Positions 35,691-46,440 of a stretch of DNA of 64,000 nucleotides are shown here, piece after piece. The position numbers were made by a program, and so were the translations under genes. The notes below the pieces were generated by a model. It did not search any database and was not told the origin of the DNA. It saw only the letters and a program-made list of their open reading frames with translations. This DNA comes from Linyphia triangularis (lineage: Eukaryota; Arthropoda; Arachnida; Araneae; Linyphiidae), in contig OZ021731.1 of assembly GCA_963978545.1 (NCBI GenBank), positions 58,143,242 through 58,207,241 of the forward strand. Direction: 5' to 3'. How positions within the stretch are numbered: the stretch's first letter is position 1; each line of letters starts with the position of its first letter.

Positions 35691-36698
35691 AAAATGTAAT
35701 TTATATCAATTATAGGACGAATACCTCAAACTTGATTGGTCTATTTTTGGTCTAAAACCCGAATAACTTCTATAAAACTTTACTTTAAAGTGCCACCTGG
35801 TGGTGAATAGATAAACTAAAGTTTTTTTCTTTCTTCGGATATCACTTCCCCATGATCTAAGTACTACGTATACCAAATATCATTCAGATATGTCTTTTAG
35901 GACAACTTCTATAAGGCTCTAAACGGCTACAACTTAATTATGGCCACCACGTGTATCAAAAATGTGTATCTACAGCAATCTAAATGGATAAATACGAAAT
36001 AATGCATTCAACCCACATCTATGTTTGAACCAAATCAACTCCATACAGGCACACAGACCAAAACTGTTTAGCACATAGATATTTCTCAATTGCTTCTTAT
36101 TAAATAATGCAACAAACATCCTGGTATTATCCTGCGTATATCAGTCCGTAAGTTCGCTGCAGGATAAGCCTCCATCCTTAATATCCTCCCAATTTCCATA
36201 ATCACGTGGCCACGAAAATTTAATAGCATACGCTCATTAACAACGCTCCAGTGGCAACATTTCCCATTTCATTGAAATTTATAAATCGAAGGGATGGGGT
36301 GGGAGATATACGGATAGGATGCTCTTATTTTGTTGATAGTGGCGTAACTCAGCTGACTGCTTTAACTTGGCGTTGACAACATTGCCAGTATGTCATTGAC
36401 TTGTTATTTTCTTTTATTTTCTTTGTGTTAATTAAACATGGATCATCATAAGAATTTCAATGTATGAATGTTATCTTTTAATGATGTTTTGGAACTGATT
36501 AGGCAAAGGGATTACGAGTTTTTTACTGTAATATAAAAAAAGGATGATACACGACATAAGTATGGTTCATCAATTGTTTTTAAAAAGTAGAATTATTCAT
36601 AAAATGTTCTAAAAGTAGAAATGAAGTAATGTTTTAACTACCCAATAAAATAACATTTTTTTTATATGAGCTAGAAGTCTAACAATAAAAGGAATATT
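35691..36698. other. Intergenic DNA
   Basis: No gene recognised. About 36120-36290 has raised G+C with an E-box (CACGTG) and no repeats seen elsewhere. It could be regulatory, but there is nothing firm. Confidence 0.4.
35790..35803 (-). promoter_or_regulatory. CTCF-like site matching the full core pattern
   Basis: On the minus strand CCACCAGGTGGCAC matches every position of CCASYAGRKGGCRS. It lies about 100 bp outside a dispersed repeat. Binding is not shown, and one motif match in 64 kb is suggestive only. Confidence 0.4.
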
Positions 36699-36702
36699 TT
36701 AA

Positions 36703-36774
36703 CCCAGCCTGTGGAATATATTTGATAAAACGTACTGATTGCCCGAACTGAGTTCGGGAGTCATAGGCAAGAGG
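36703..36774 (-). mobile_element. Remnant end of a TTAA palindrome MITE
   Basis: TTAA at 36775-36778 is followed on the minus strand by CCTCTTGCCTATGACT and the palindrome CCCGAA-ctcag-TTCGGG. It resembles the left end at 16697. Another TTAA at 36699-36702 closes a 72-bp interval and may be coincidental. Confidence 0.5.
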
Positions 36775-36778
36775 TTAA

Positions 36779-37107
36779 ACAGCTTTTAGTGAAGAAAATC
36801 AAAAATAATCAAATTATCAATGGACATTATAATCAATAATTAAATTATGAAAAGGCGTTATTTTAAGTGTTGTTCCACCCAATGCAACACTTAGAACATG
36901 CTTGTGATCACCATATCCGTTCAAAAATAAATTCGTAAGTTCCCATTCCATTAGCGAGTTGAAATGAACACTTTATTTTCCCGCTACTTTAGCAGTAGAT
37001 TGTGACGTAACCTAGCATAAGTTTCATAATGGGAAACATCTTCGTGTACCAAAATACCGTCAAGACAACAAGCAAATTTCTATTTAGAATCTTTCATTGA
37101 TGTCTAA
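36779..37107. other. A+T-rich intergenic DNA
   Basis: Nothing recognised. Confidence 0.4.
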
Positions 37108-37546
37108 CTACAACATCTGTATAGCTTATAAGCGGTTTCTGCTCTGTAAACAGTAGAGGCCAATTGAATACTGTCCCCATCTATGTTACGTAATAGGTTA
37201 TACATGGTTACAGACACATTCTAATTTGCTTGGGGGAATTTGTTAATATAGATCTCCATGGCGATTGGTAAGCCTTCTTCGGCTTCAAGTCAGTAAACCA
37301 GTATGCACCATTGATCTTTACTACAACTTATGGATAGCGCGTGCTTAGTTACTGACTTGAAGTTGAAGAAGGCTTAATAATCACCATAGAGATTTATACT
37401 GACAACTTTCCCCAAAACTCGTTCAAATTTGTTTGTAACTATAGGCAACCTATTTCAAAGCATTATGGAGGGAAGTATTCAAATGCCATCATCTGCTTTC
37501 AGAGCAGAAACCACTAATAAGCGATCCAGAAGTTGTAATAGAGATC
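37108..37546. mobile_element. Inverted-repeat element, arms about 190 bp
   Basis: The left arm (TATAGCTTATAAGCGGTTTC ... AAGCCTTCTTCGGCTTCAAG) pairs with the right arm (CTTGAAGTTGAAGAAGGCTT ... GAAACCACTAATAAGCGATC) around a centre near 37300-37345. A single-arm relative lies at 39355-39605. No coding frame. Confidence 0.72.
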
Positions 37547-37563
37547 AGTAGTATAGCTTCGCG

Positions 37564-37713
37564 TCCACTATCGCTAAGCAGAGCAGAGCGGAGTGGATTA
37601 GAGCCAATTACAAGGCTGTCAACGTCCATTGTAGCTCGAGGCTCGTGCTACAATGGACGTTGACTGACTTGTAATTGGCTCTATTCCACTCCGCTCTGCT
37701 CAGCGATAGTGGA
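37564..37713. repeat. Near-perfect 150-bp hairpin
   Basis: The arms 37564-37635 and 37647-37713 are complementary over about 70 bases (for example CCAATTACAAG/CTTGTAATTGG and GTCAACGTCCATTGTAGC/GCTACAATGGACGTTGAC), with an 11-base loop. It sits just right of the larger inverted repeat and is less diverged than it. Confidence 0.88.
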
Positions 37714-37719
37714 AGCTAA

Positions 37720-38460
37720 GCTTATCTCTGCACTAGTTTGCATTGTGATGCCAAGAAGAGGATTACAAAAAAATCTCGAAACCTTTAAATGCTATTAGGC
37801 ATGGTGGTTTAAAACAATTACTGATCAAATAAAATAGCATCCTGCTTTCTGAGAAAAGTGACACAATTCTGTAAGAAACTTTAAAGTATATTCCTTAATT
37901 TGAGTTATTATACCATTATCAAAGTCTTAAATTTTTGAAATCTGAAAATGATTAGTGTTATTTTTTAATGGAAGGTGATAAACTCATTCGTTCCTTAAAG
38001 GGTTCTCTAGAAGTAGTTACTTAAGATTCATATCTTAAAGCACATTTTTAAACTTCTTATGCTTAATTTGCAGAAGAGAAATATCTAAGCACCAATACTG
38101 AAACTTAACTCAAATCTTGAAACCCTCAAGTTCATACACCGACAGCTCAATACCACTTCTCCGACTTCAAAGGTTAGATATTAAGTTACACCACTATCAA
38201 AGTAACACCGTTCCATGATCCACCCTAGCATACGATATCTGTACCCCCCCCCCCTCCTTTTCCCCTCCTTGACGAAATCGACGAGCATTTTAAACCGCTT
38301 AATCTCCCAAATTAATTTTATACCCGAGCACAAGTCCCTTCCATGCTCCAGTTGCCTAAGTAGCTGTTCACGGAATTAAATTCTGCAAAAGGGGGGTTTG
38401 GAATCTCTTGGGGGATGTAGAAGCGGAACGATTTGAAATAGGGGGGATGAACGGAAGTGA
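37720..38460. other. Intergenic DNA
   Basis: No gene recognised. A C run at about 38243 and G runs at 38390-38450 precede the small open frame at 38518. Confidence 0.4.
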
Positions 38461-38517
38461 AGATATGAAGAGGGTGTACCAGTGGTACTTCGGCGGTTGG
38501 TCTTCAGCAGTACCTTA

Positions 38518-38670
38518 ATGGTTCGACGAGGCATGAACCCACGGACGGGCAAGTGGTACCAGGCAACTCCCGAGATGTTCTGGTTGTTGCTGAAAGTTCT
38601 TGTTGGCGTGATAACGTGCTTCGTTGGGTTTTCGTTTTTGGGTTTGTTTTGTTGGTGTTCTCCTTGGTGA
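38518..38670 (+). CDS. Possible small membrane protein, 50 residues
   Basis: An ATG at 38518 opens a frame of 50 codons: a basic head (MVRRGMNPRTGKWYQATPEM) followed by a strongly hydrophobic segment of about 22 residues (FWLLLKVLVGVITCFVGFSF) and a Cys/Trp-rich tail, then TGA. This is the layout of a single-pass membrane micropeptide. Local G+C is well above the surroundings. A possible acceptor (TTGGTCTTCAG at about 38494-38506) lies just upstream, so it could instead be a last exon, and an overlapping frame is also open and hydrophobic. No family was recognised, and chance cannot be excluded. Confidence 0.3.
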   Translation: MVRRGMNPRTGKWYQATPEMFWLLLKVLVGVITCFVGFSFLGLFCWCSPW

Positions 38671-38674
38671 CTCT

Positions 38675-38832
38675 TTTGGAAAAGGTCTTTGCTTGAAGTT
38701 GGCGAGAAATAATCTTTAAATTATGGGTTGTTAAAAACTTTTTTCAATCAGTTTAAAAATCTTGATAAATTTATTCGTCCATAGGTGAAAATGTAGAAAG
38801 TTAAAATGAAGCAGAAAACGATAAAGGGGGCA

Positions 38833-38870
<38 letters not shown>

Positions 38871-39354
38871 GAAGTAACACAATGGGATAAAGACAGTTAT
38901 GCAATAGCAACTGTTAAATGTTTGTACCAGAAGGGCTAAGTTTCATTTGTTTAAGCAGCTATGTACTCATATCCACTTAATAAGGATTATTGCAGAAAAA
39001 CCGTGATTTAGATAAAAATGACTGAAAATTTCATAGTTACTCGAGCCGTTTCTTTTGTTGTCCTGGCTAGATTTTGGTCGAATCTAAAGGATTGGTTATC
39101 TTGGTTATTTTGAATGGTTGTTTTAGAGTTTTCTGACGAAAAGGCCACAACAGGGCAGCGCTGCACCGTAACAGTATGCCAAAAGTATCTGCAATTTAGT
39201 AATTTTAAACAGTCAAATAAAGTTCCGAACTCTAGCTAGAATTTTTTTTTCCACATTGACAATACATCCACTAGACAATACTCCTATACATCCACATCCT
39301 AAGAATTTACGTGCAGCAGCCGCCATGAATTCTACACGTCTGTACCATGGCAGC
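38675..39354. other. Intergenic DNA
   Basis: Contains a pure A run (38837-38867). No gene recognised. Confidence 0.45.
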
Positions 39355-39605
39355 AGAATGGCCACTAATCTCTAACCATAACTTCTGGATAGCTCATAAG
39401 CGGTTTCTGCTCTGCAAGCAGATGTTGCCTGTTGAATAGCTGCCACTGTCTCTACATTAAATTTCTCTTGGTTATCAACCGACGCTAATTAGTTTAGAAG
39501 AAAATTTCTTAGTATCTATCTCAATGATCATTGTTAAGCTATCTTTGGTTCAAGTCAGCAGCAAAGCTTGCACTATCCAGAAGTTGTAGTTATATCTCAA
39601 TGCCG
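39355..39605 (+). repeat. Single-arm copy of the 37-kb inverted-repeat element
   Basis: ACTTCTGGATAGCTCATAAG and GCGGTTTCTGCTCTGCAAGC open it, and GGTTCAAGTCAGCAGC and CTATCCAGAAGTTGTAG close it, matching the arm and centre of 37108-37546. Confidence 0.65.
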
Positions 39606-39866
39606 CTCACTTGATCCTACGATCTTCCGACGATAAGATCTACGCCACTGGAGACTCCGAAAGCCAGAAGAAAAATTCCTTGTTCTACTTTTAGCTTTTC
39701 AAAGTAAATTTTCTCGAAATTTCTTTGTCCTAAGTCGCACATTATTTCGCTATACTTCGCCTACAATCTTAAAAAAATAAGATGAATGGAACCATGCTTC
39801 CAGTTAAAAATGAATATGAGATAAGAAAGAGTCCAAATTTATTTGGCTTAAGCAAGTGGCGTTTTT

Positions 39867-40356
39867 CAAATTCTTTATATTAGTTTTGATTTTGTGTGTC
39901 GATCGCGGCGGAATCTTCGGAGGCCTAATTAACCCCCTTGCGGTCATCCAATCAGACCAACTTGGCAGACAGATTCGATGTCGATGCAGTCTATCAAATT
40001 TTGGGGCTGTAACTGTCACTTAAAGGTCGTTTTTGCGGAATACTAATAAACCAACTTGCTGTCATCCAATCACTTTAAAATAGCGTTTAATAGACCATTT
40101 AAGAAACTCTTTCCTGTTGCCAACAATTTTTTAAATAAATAAAAAAAAACTGCTTTAATAAGAATAAATAAGTGATATTTTGGATATTAGAGCATACATT
40201 AAAGTTCATTTTTAAATAAATAAATTTTGAAGTGTAGTTTGCCGCACATTTTTCTGATCGAAATATTTTTGATATTTAAAATTAGATGCAAAGACCAACT
40301 ATACGCTGTTTACAGAATCGGCGCATATAAAAATTGCCAATGCATATAAAGGATTT
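39867..40356 (+). mobile_element. ATCCAATCG dispersed repeat, near-complete copy
   Basis: It runs from AAATTCTTTATATTAGTTTT to GCATATAAAGGATTT and contains TCATCCAATCAGACCAACTT, TAACTGTCACTTAAAGGTCG and a second TCATCCAATCAC. It is collinear with 30987-31497. Confidence 0.7.
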
Positions 40357-40359
40357 ATA

Positions 40360-41560
40360 TTAAAAACTTTATTTTTATGGATTATTTTATTTTTTCACTT
40401 TTTTTTCAAAATTTATTGGAATAGGGACGAGTAAAGAATACAAATGCAACTTTACGCAAGTGCCGTAATCCAACGTGAGTGATTCGGGGGACATTACAGT
40501 AAAATTTGAGTGCAATTAGATATGGACTCCTCCCCTAATTCAGGGCTTATCCCGTTTAATTTCAACGCTTGAAGTACTTTAATAAGGCAGCGATATGGCA
40601 GGAAACTAGGTAATATTAACGTTTTAATAACACTGAATATATTGAAGGAGGAAATTTAGAAATTTTATTTGCAGAAAAAAGTGACGGTGAGGAAAATTAC
40701 TTTTACGAATGGCTTTAAGATGGAAAAGATTAATCATGTTTGAAACTTGCGACAAAATATATTGACGAATAAAACCAGTTCGATTGCAATTGTCTGCATA
40801 CATTTATATTGGGTACAACACTTAATTACTTGTGTATGAGCTCTCCGATAAATAATTCCCGTTCAAATAAAATTTCTAAATACTTATCAGTTGGTTTTTG
40901 GCAACAGTGACTGAAATGATTCTCTATTAAAATTCATGAACTATGGCGAAAAGCCTTGCCAATATTGATTTTTTTTATTATTATGGAGTTATTATTATTA
41001 AAACTATTGCCAGGTTAGAGAGTTTGGCAAAAAAATTTTCCTCTCTATTACTAGATACCACAATTTGGAGACAAGATTGGAAGTGCCCATTTAATTTGTA
41101 CGTAATAAGTCTTTCCTACGAACATTAAAACACTTATGATTGCATTTTGTGTATAACTATTAAACTTACCTTCCTACTGAATATAACATTCAATTTATAT
41201 AAAAAGTTCATTACAACGAATTAATTTCCTGTTCTTCCGTTCGTACCGTTAAATTTTGGAATGGAAAACGGTCTTGACAAGGCCTTTCAAATGACACATT
41301 GCATATGTTTTCAGCATGTGTAGTTTTTAGTAATAATGTTAATTTCAGGCAGACAGCTTTTGAAATTTCTTTCCCCTGCATTTGTAGAGTGTATTAGTAT
41401 AGTATGGTATAGAAACTAAAAAAATCATGTGATTTTAAAAATTAATGAATCTGGTTAATGTATTCAAATGAAACGTTAATTAATATTCAACATCAATTAA
41501 CACTGTTTAAAAGAAAGTTCTAGTAAGGATCATATACTCTACACTTGCTATGTTACAATG
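40360..41560. other. A+T-rich intergenic DNA
   Basis: No gene recognised. Confidence 0.45.
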
Positions 41561-41564
41561 ATAT

Positions 41565-42257
41565 TGTTGCGTGGATGGGTTTGAAAGATTTGAAGCCAAA
41601 GCAGATCAAAACTTGCAGAAATTTATTCCGATATAACTCTTCGCAGATTCTCTTACAACTCCAGAACTTCTCGTTCTAGTAGACTCAATACAGCTCTTTA
41701 CACAACAATAAAGCACAAAACAGCAGTTAAAAACTTGACAACACAACTGCTAAGAATCGCCGCAAAAGACAATGCAATACAGTTCACTTTCAGAACTCTC
41801 TGAATGCTCGCTGAGAGACCGCTAACTCAGTGACTCCAGTCAACTAACTGACTCAACTCATGGCCGGGCTTATATAGGAAAGTCAATACTTCGTGAATCT
41901 TCTAGAGATAGAAATTTGGAGGACTTTCCAGATCATAGTCGAAAAGTATGTACATGGGGACCGAAAAGGTCGCCAAATAGTAGCCAAGTTTGGCGACAAA
42001 AATTAGTCGCCAAAACCGTCACCAACTTGGCTCTATCTCGCCAATTTGGCAAGATTGCCATTACCATAATGTTAAATGCCCTGCTCCTTGTAAAACTCGC
42101 TTCCCAGCATTATCTCTGTAAAACTCATTTCCAAGCATTAAGAGACATATTGCAGGAAAACAAACTATTGCACTGCCTTATGCGAAATGTGCATAAATTT
42201 ATCTTTTTACATAATTAATGCTACGAAATATTTACAAATATACAGAAATTCGTAACA
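41565..42257 (-). mobile_element. Solo LTR of a gypsy-like retrotransposon
   Basis: On the minus strand the 693-bp unit opens TGTTACGAATTTCTG and closes CCACGCAACA (TG...CA), and it is flanked by ATAT at 41561-41564 and 42258-42261, a 4-bp target duplication. A TATA box (CTATATAAGC, near 41870-41877) and an AATAAA signal (41622-41627), about 250 bp further on, mark the U3/R/U5 order. There is no internal region, so recombination between two LTRs probably removed it. Gypsy is inferred from the end sequence and duplication size. No gag or pol is present. Confidence 0.85.
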
Positions 42258-42359
42258 ATATAAATATCTATGTAATGAATATATGTCTTAATTATTACAA
42301 AATGCATTTCGTATAGAAAGAAATTTCAACTGATAATTGTTTTTATTGTATACATGTTA

Positions 42360-42520
42360 CAGCCAATATGTTTAATTTTAATATACATAATTAATCGTTA
42401 TTATACATAGTATCTATAAAATCAGTTATTATACGTAATAACAATTTATTATGTATAATAACCAGTATTTATAAAAAAAAATTATATATAATAACCATTT
42501 ATTGTGTGTGATTTCTAAAT
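42360..42520. repeat. Degenerate A+T repeat with TTATTATGTATAATAAC units
   Basis: Scattered TTATACATA/TATGTATAA palindromic phrases match the units of the satellite at 45.3-46.1 kb, in lower density. A SINE lies 125 bp to the right. Confidence 0.55.
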
Positions 42521-42644
42521 TAATTATATTAGCTATGACATATATACTTTTACAGTATACATTAGCTGTTTAGGATAAACGTCATATACTACAAAATTAT
42601 AGATACTTAATTTTGTTTAAATTGTCAAAAGTAAAATGAAGAAT

Positions 42645-42827
42645 GGTTGGTTGGTTGTTTCAGATTATCTGGCGCCGTCAGCAACACGAGGGCTATAATG
42701 CGCCGAAACATTCGTCATTAGACAAGCCAACATACATTTACAAACAACCATGCCAAACACGGGACTCGGAACCCGCAACCTCGCGGTCTAGAAGCCAGCA
42801 CGCTAACCACTATACCGTTTGGTCGGC
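42645..42827 (-). mobile_element. tRNA-derived SINE, copy 2, with 12-bp target duplication
   Basis: Full length on the minus strand, from GCCGACCAAACGG at 42827 to the CCAACCAACC tail at 42645. A perfect AAAATGAAGAAT duplication lies at 42633-42644 and 42828-42839, proving insertion by retrotransposition. The 63-codon open frame across it is not a gene. Confidence 0.93.
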
Positions 42828-42839
42828 AAAATGAAGAAT

Positions 42840-45265
42840 GTGTCCGCTTAGTAAAAAAAAAGTCCCATAAATATTTTTAAGAAATTATCTTTAATTTCAT
42901 ACCTTTTTAAAGGTTAAACAGACTATTTCAAAATTACTAAATATATACTTTCTTAAAATTGTAAATTTGACATTTGTACTAATGCCTTTTTGACTGAATT
43001 TGTATTTTTAAAAATAAAAAATTTAACATTTATTACAAAACTATCGGTTAAATTTTAGGTGTTCAAATTTTTTGCAGTTAATTAAAAACATTTATTTGAA
43101 GGTAGTGTTTAGTAAACACAAAGTTTTTTAATAAATTTTAATAAGGTCTGGGATATTTAGTATAAGTCTTAACTTCTATTAAGCGAAAAGGAGGCCTTAG
43201 CAATTCCATTTCTATGAGAATGGAACCTTTTGAAAACAGTGTGTTAAGAATTATACAAGAAAAATTAACTCAAAAACAACACACAAACTAGTTATAATCA
43301 AATCGCCTAGTGCATAGATAGTCATAAATTCATAAATTCTTTTAGGAATAAAAATTTATTGAGAATTGAGGTACTCCTGAGTAAAATTTCATTGAAGAAT
43401 TTTATAGCCCAGTAAAGTATTTTAAGGGTAATGAGAAAATCTCTACTTTGCCTTTTGACTTTAAATCTTCGCCCCTGGCGGAATTTAATAGAAAAACTAA
43501 AAATCCCGACTCTTCAGGGAAAAGGTCGCACCAATAATTACTGCTTTCCTAGCGATTTATCTCGGCTTGGAGATTCTTTCAATTCCGATGTCCTTTGTTA
43601 TCTTCCACGGAATAGCAGACGATAAAGTGTGAAGTTACAAAACGAAAGTTCCAAAAGCCCTAGCGAATTATTCCGATTGGTTCGAATATAATTGCTTTTA
43701 TTTTTATTTTACTGTATATACAAAAAAATAAAAAATACAATATCTTTTGTTGTGGCTTCGAAGTTGACTTCGGCAAAAATCTAACCATTTTGATCGGGAG
43801 ATAAATCGTTTGGAATAATAGAAATCGAATCCGAGTAACACGTCACTTGTGTCGTCAATGAACTGAAGCGAAATAAATTTTTCAGAAGGAGGTTATTATT
43901 CCCCGCCAATTTTAAAAGAGGTATTAAGAGGGATTTGCAAAACATAACGGCGGGGGTGAATGTTTTTATAACGTGGCCGTGTTGAAATTAATTTGCATTA
44001 GCGAAAGTGCTCAAGATGTTCTTAAATTTAATACATCGGAATCTAAAGAGGCACAAAATTTGAATTATTATTTCAATTAAGAGGTAGGATACGCTTTTGT
44101 CGCTGAAGAAAATGTGTATGGAAATAGGGGATTAAATAAATAATTATTATAAGAAGAAAATTTTGAAGTATGTTAAATATTTAAATGGAACCTTGATCAA
44201 TTAACTTTACAGTTCCTTCTAAACGTTGTATTGGAATGTTTCTTTTAAGGTGAGATAACTTATTTGCGTCTTCGAATTTTTATTTTTTATTTTTTTTATC
44301 TTTATTACTGTTAATAGAAAAGAAAGTCAACCAAATATTCAAAATAAAAATTATTTATCATTAAATATTTAATCATTATGTTTTTAAAATAGATTAGAAT
44401 ATAAATTGCATTGGAAACCCGCAATATATTTATTTGAATAAAATCTTAGTTAAGAAAAATTATAATTTTTTTGTTTATTTTTTCTCCCAAATTTAAACGA
44501 CAGTATAGCTGCTAATATAGTACCGAAATATCGTAGGTTTCTGTAAATACAGTTCAGTAAAATAGAATTTCAGATTTGAAATAATACTAGTATTTATCAA
44601 TGAAGGCTCTTCAATTTTTTTTTTTTTTTTAGCTTTGATGGTACTGTAAATATTGATATAAGGAATATATTTAATAAGGGTTAAAAAGAGGAATATAGAG
44701 GACTTATAAATAGAGTTAATAACTTTAACATCTCAAAAAAAATTCTGGTGGTTATTTATTTTTAGTTTTAAAAGGCGTAACAAGCACCATAGTAAACAAT
44801 ATCAGCAAGCCTCCTTAAAACTAGTTACCGTCAGTTGGTAACCAAAGGAAACCTATTATAGAGTATTAGATTGAGAGAGAATTGTGGCAATTCAATTGGC
44901 TTCATTAATTTAGTTAGGTGAAATTGTTTCTAAGTTATCCAGAATTTAGATATCAGTGATTGGTAACGACGTAAAATGGTAATTCACTACGGAGTTAATA
45001 TATTACAGTTTAGAACAGATGTAGTATAGGGAATGCGAAGAGTTTTTGGGAATATAAAAAAAAAAATTCGGGAATGTGGTGTTATACTTGAAAATGCGTG
45101 CAATTTTGAATATTTATTAATTTCTTACGAAAAAATCTTAAATATAATTCTTGTTGAAGAAATAATTCTTTTGCGAGATTTTGAAATTATGTTTTACACC
45201 CTGTAATAAACACAGGGTGTCTCAAAATATGCATAGGTTGTAGCTAATTTGATTAATTTGGATAT
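42840..45265. other. A+T-rich intergenic DNA
   Basis: No gene recognised. At 45198-45222 the sequence ACACCCTGT-aataaac-ACAGGGTGT (CAGGGTGTCTCAAAA) looks like a mariner/IS630-type end and may belong with the fragment at 46.1 kb. Confidence 0.45.
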
Positions 45266-45269
45266 TTTA

Positions 45270-46124
45270 CATAATATTACGCATAATAAGCTGGCCATTA
45301 TACATGATAAATGAATATTACTTACACATAATATTATACATAATAACTGGTTATTATAACAACATTATACATAATAATATGATTATTATATTTAATAACC
45401 TGATTATTATAATGCAATAATTTATTATGTATAACCTTTTATTATATATACAGGAGATACTTTTGGTGAATTTTGTCATTTAACATAATTATAACAGGTC
45501 ATATTATGTATACCAATCATATTATTATGTATAATAATCATATTATTATGTATAATAATCATTATACATAATAATATGATTATATTATTGAGGTTATATT
45601 AGGAGGATTATATTATATGAGGTTATATTATTATTATGTATAATAATCATATTATTATGGTTGGTTGGTTGTTTTCAGATTATCTGGCGCCGTCAGCAAC
45701 ACGAGGGCTATAATGCGCCGAAACATTCGTCATTAGACAAGCCAACATACATTTACAAACACCCATGCCCAACACGGGACTCGAACCCGCAACCTCATAT
45801 TATTATGTATAATAATCATATTATTATGTATAATAATCATATTATGTATAATCATATTATTATGTATAATTATACATAATAATATAATTATACATTATTA
45901 TGTATAATTATATTATTATGTATAGTTATATTATTATGTATAATTATATTATTATGTATAATTATATTATTATGTATAGTTATATTATTATGCATAATAA
46001 TCATATTATTATGTATAGTTATATTATTATGTATAATTATATTATTATGTATAGTTATATTATTATGCATAATAATCATATTATTATGTATAATAATCAT
46101 ACTATTTTGCATAACGTTATTATA
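45270..46124. repeat. A+T satellite of 18- and 21-bp units
   Basis: Units such as TATAATTATATTATTATG (18) and CATAATAATCATATTATTATG (21) repeat with alternations. The densest part is 45800-46090. The sequence is close to self-complementary (TTATTATGTATAATTATACA), so both strands show long repetitive open frames that are not genes. A SINE interrupts it at 45659. Confidence 0.85.
45659..45796 (-). mobile_element. tRNA-derived SINE, copy 3, 5'-truncated, inside the satellite
   Basis: On the minus strand it begins at the B box (GAGGTTGCGGGTTCGAGTCC), lacks the A box, and ends in CCAACCAACC. ATATTATTAT flanks it on both sides (45649-45658 and 45797-45806); this could be a target duplication, though the satellite itself carries that word. 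Confidence 0.85.
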
Positions 46125-46440
46125 CATCTACGACTATATCTTGATGAGAATCTTTCAGATAGATGACTTGGATCAAGAAGTCCCATAGAATACACTCCTG
46201 GTTCTCCTGACATGACGCCCACTGACTTTTTCTTGTAGGGATACCTTAAAAATGAAATCTACGCCAGAAAACCGACGACTTTGGAAGAATTAAAAGCCGT
46301 AATAATTAAACAGGAATGCGATGCAATAGTAAAGTGAATTGTTCGTTGAATCTAACCCAACATCATCAACAGTGTATTGAACAGAACGGTACAAGTTTTG
46401 GAATATATGTGTGATAGGAGTAAAAATTATATGTTTTATG
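46125..46440 (+). pseudogene. C-terminal fragment of an IS630/mariner-type transposase
   Basis: One frame reads LGSRSPIEYTPGSPDMTPTD, then FFL-stop-GYLKNEIYARKPTTLEELK. The family has W/P-rich RSPDLTPxDFFLWGYLK at the last catalytic acid. Two in-frame stops (near 46164 and 46236) both fall where the family has Trp, one-base changes from TGG. The upstream catalytic part is missing, replaced by the A+T satellite. A possible terminal repeat lies at 45198. Confidence 0.78.

Noticed and set aside
41916..42218. 100-codon plus-strand frame
   Set aside because: It is antisense to the U3 region of the solo LTR.
42643..42834. Repeated open frame reading WRRQQHEGYNAPKHSS-like protein, also at 45661, 61269 and 62169
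   Set aside because: It is the translation of one strand of the tRNA-derived SINE. It recurs wherever the SINE occurs, in either orientation, so it is not a protein family.
45888..46166. Long repetitive open frames on both strands (IIMYNYIIMY-like)
   Set aside because: They follow from the near-palindromic A+T satellite with unit lengths divisible by three.
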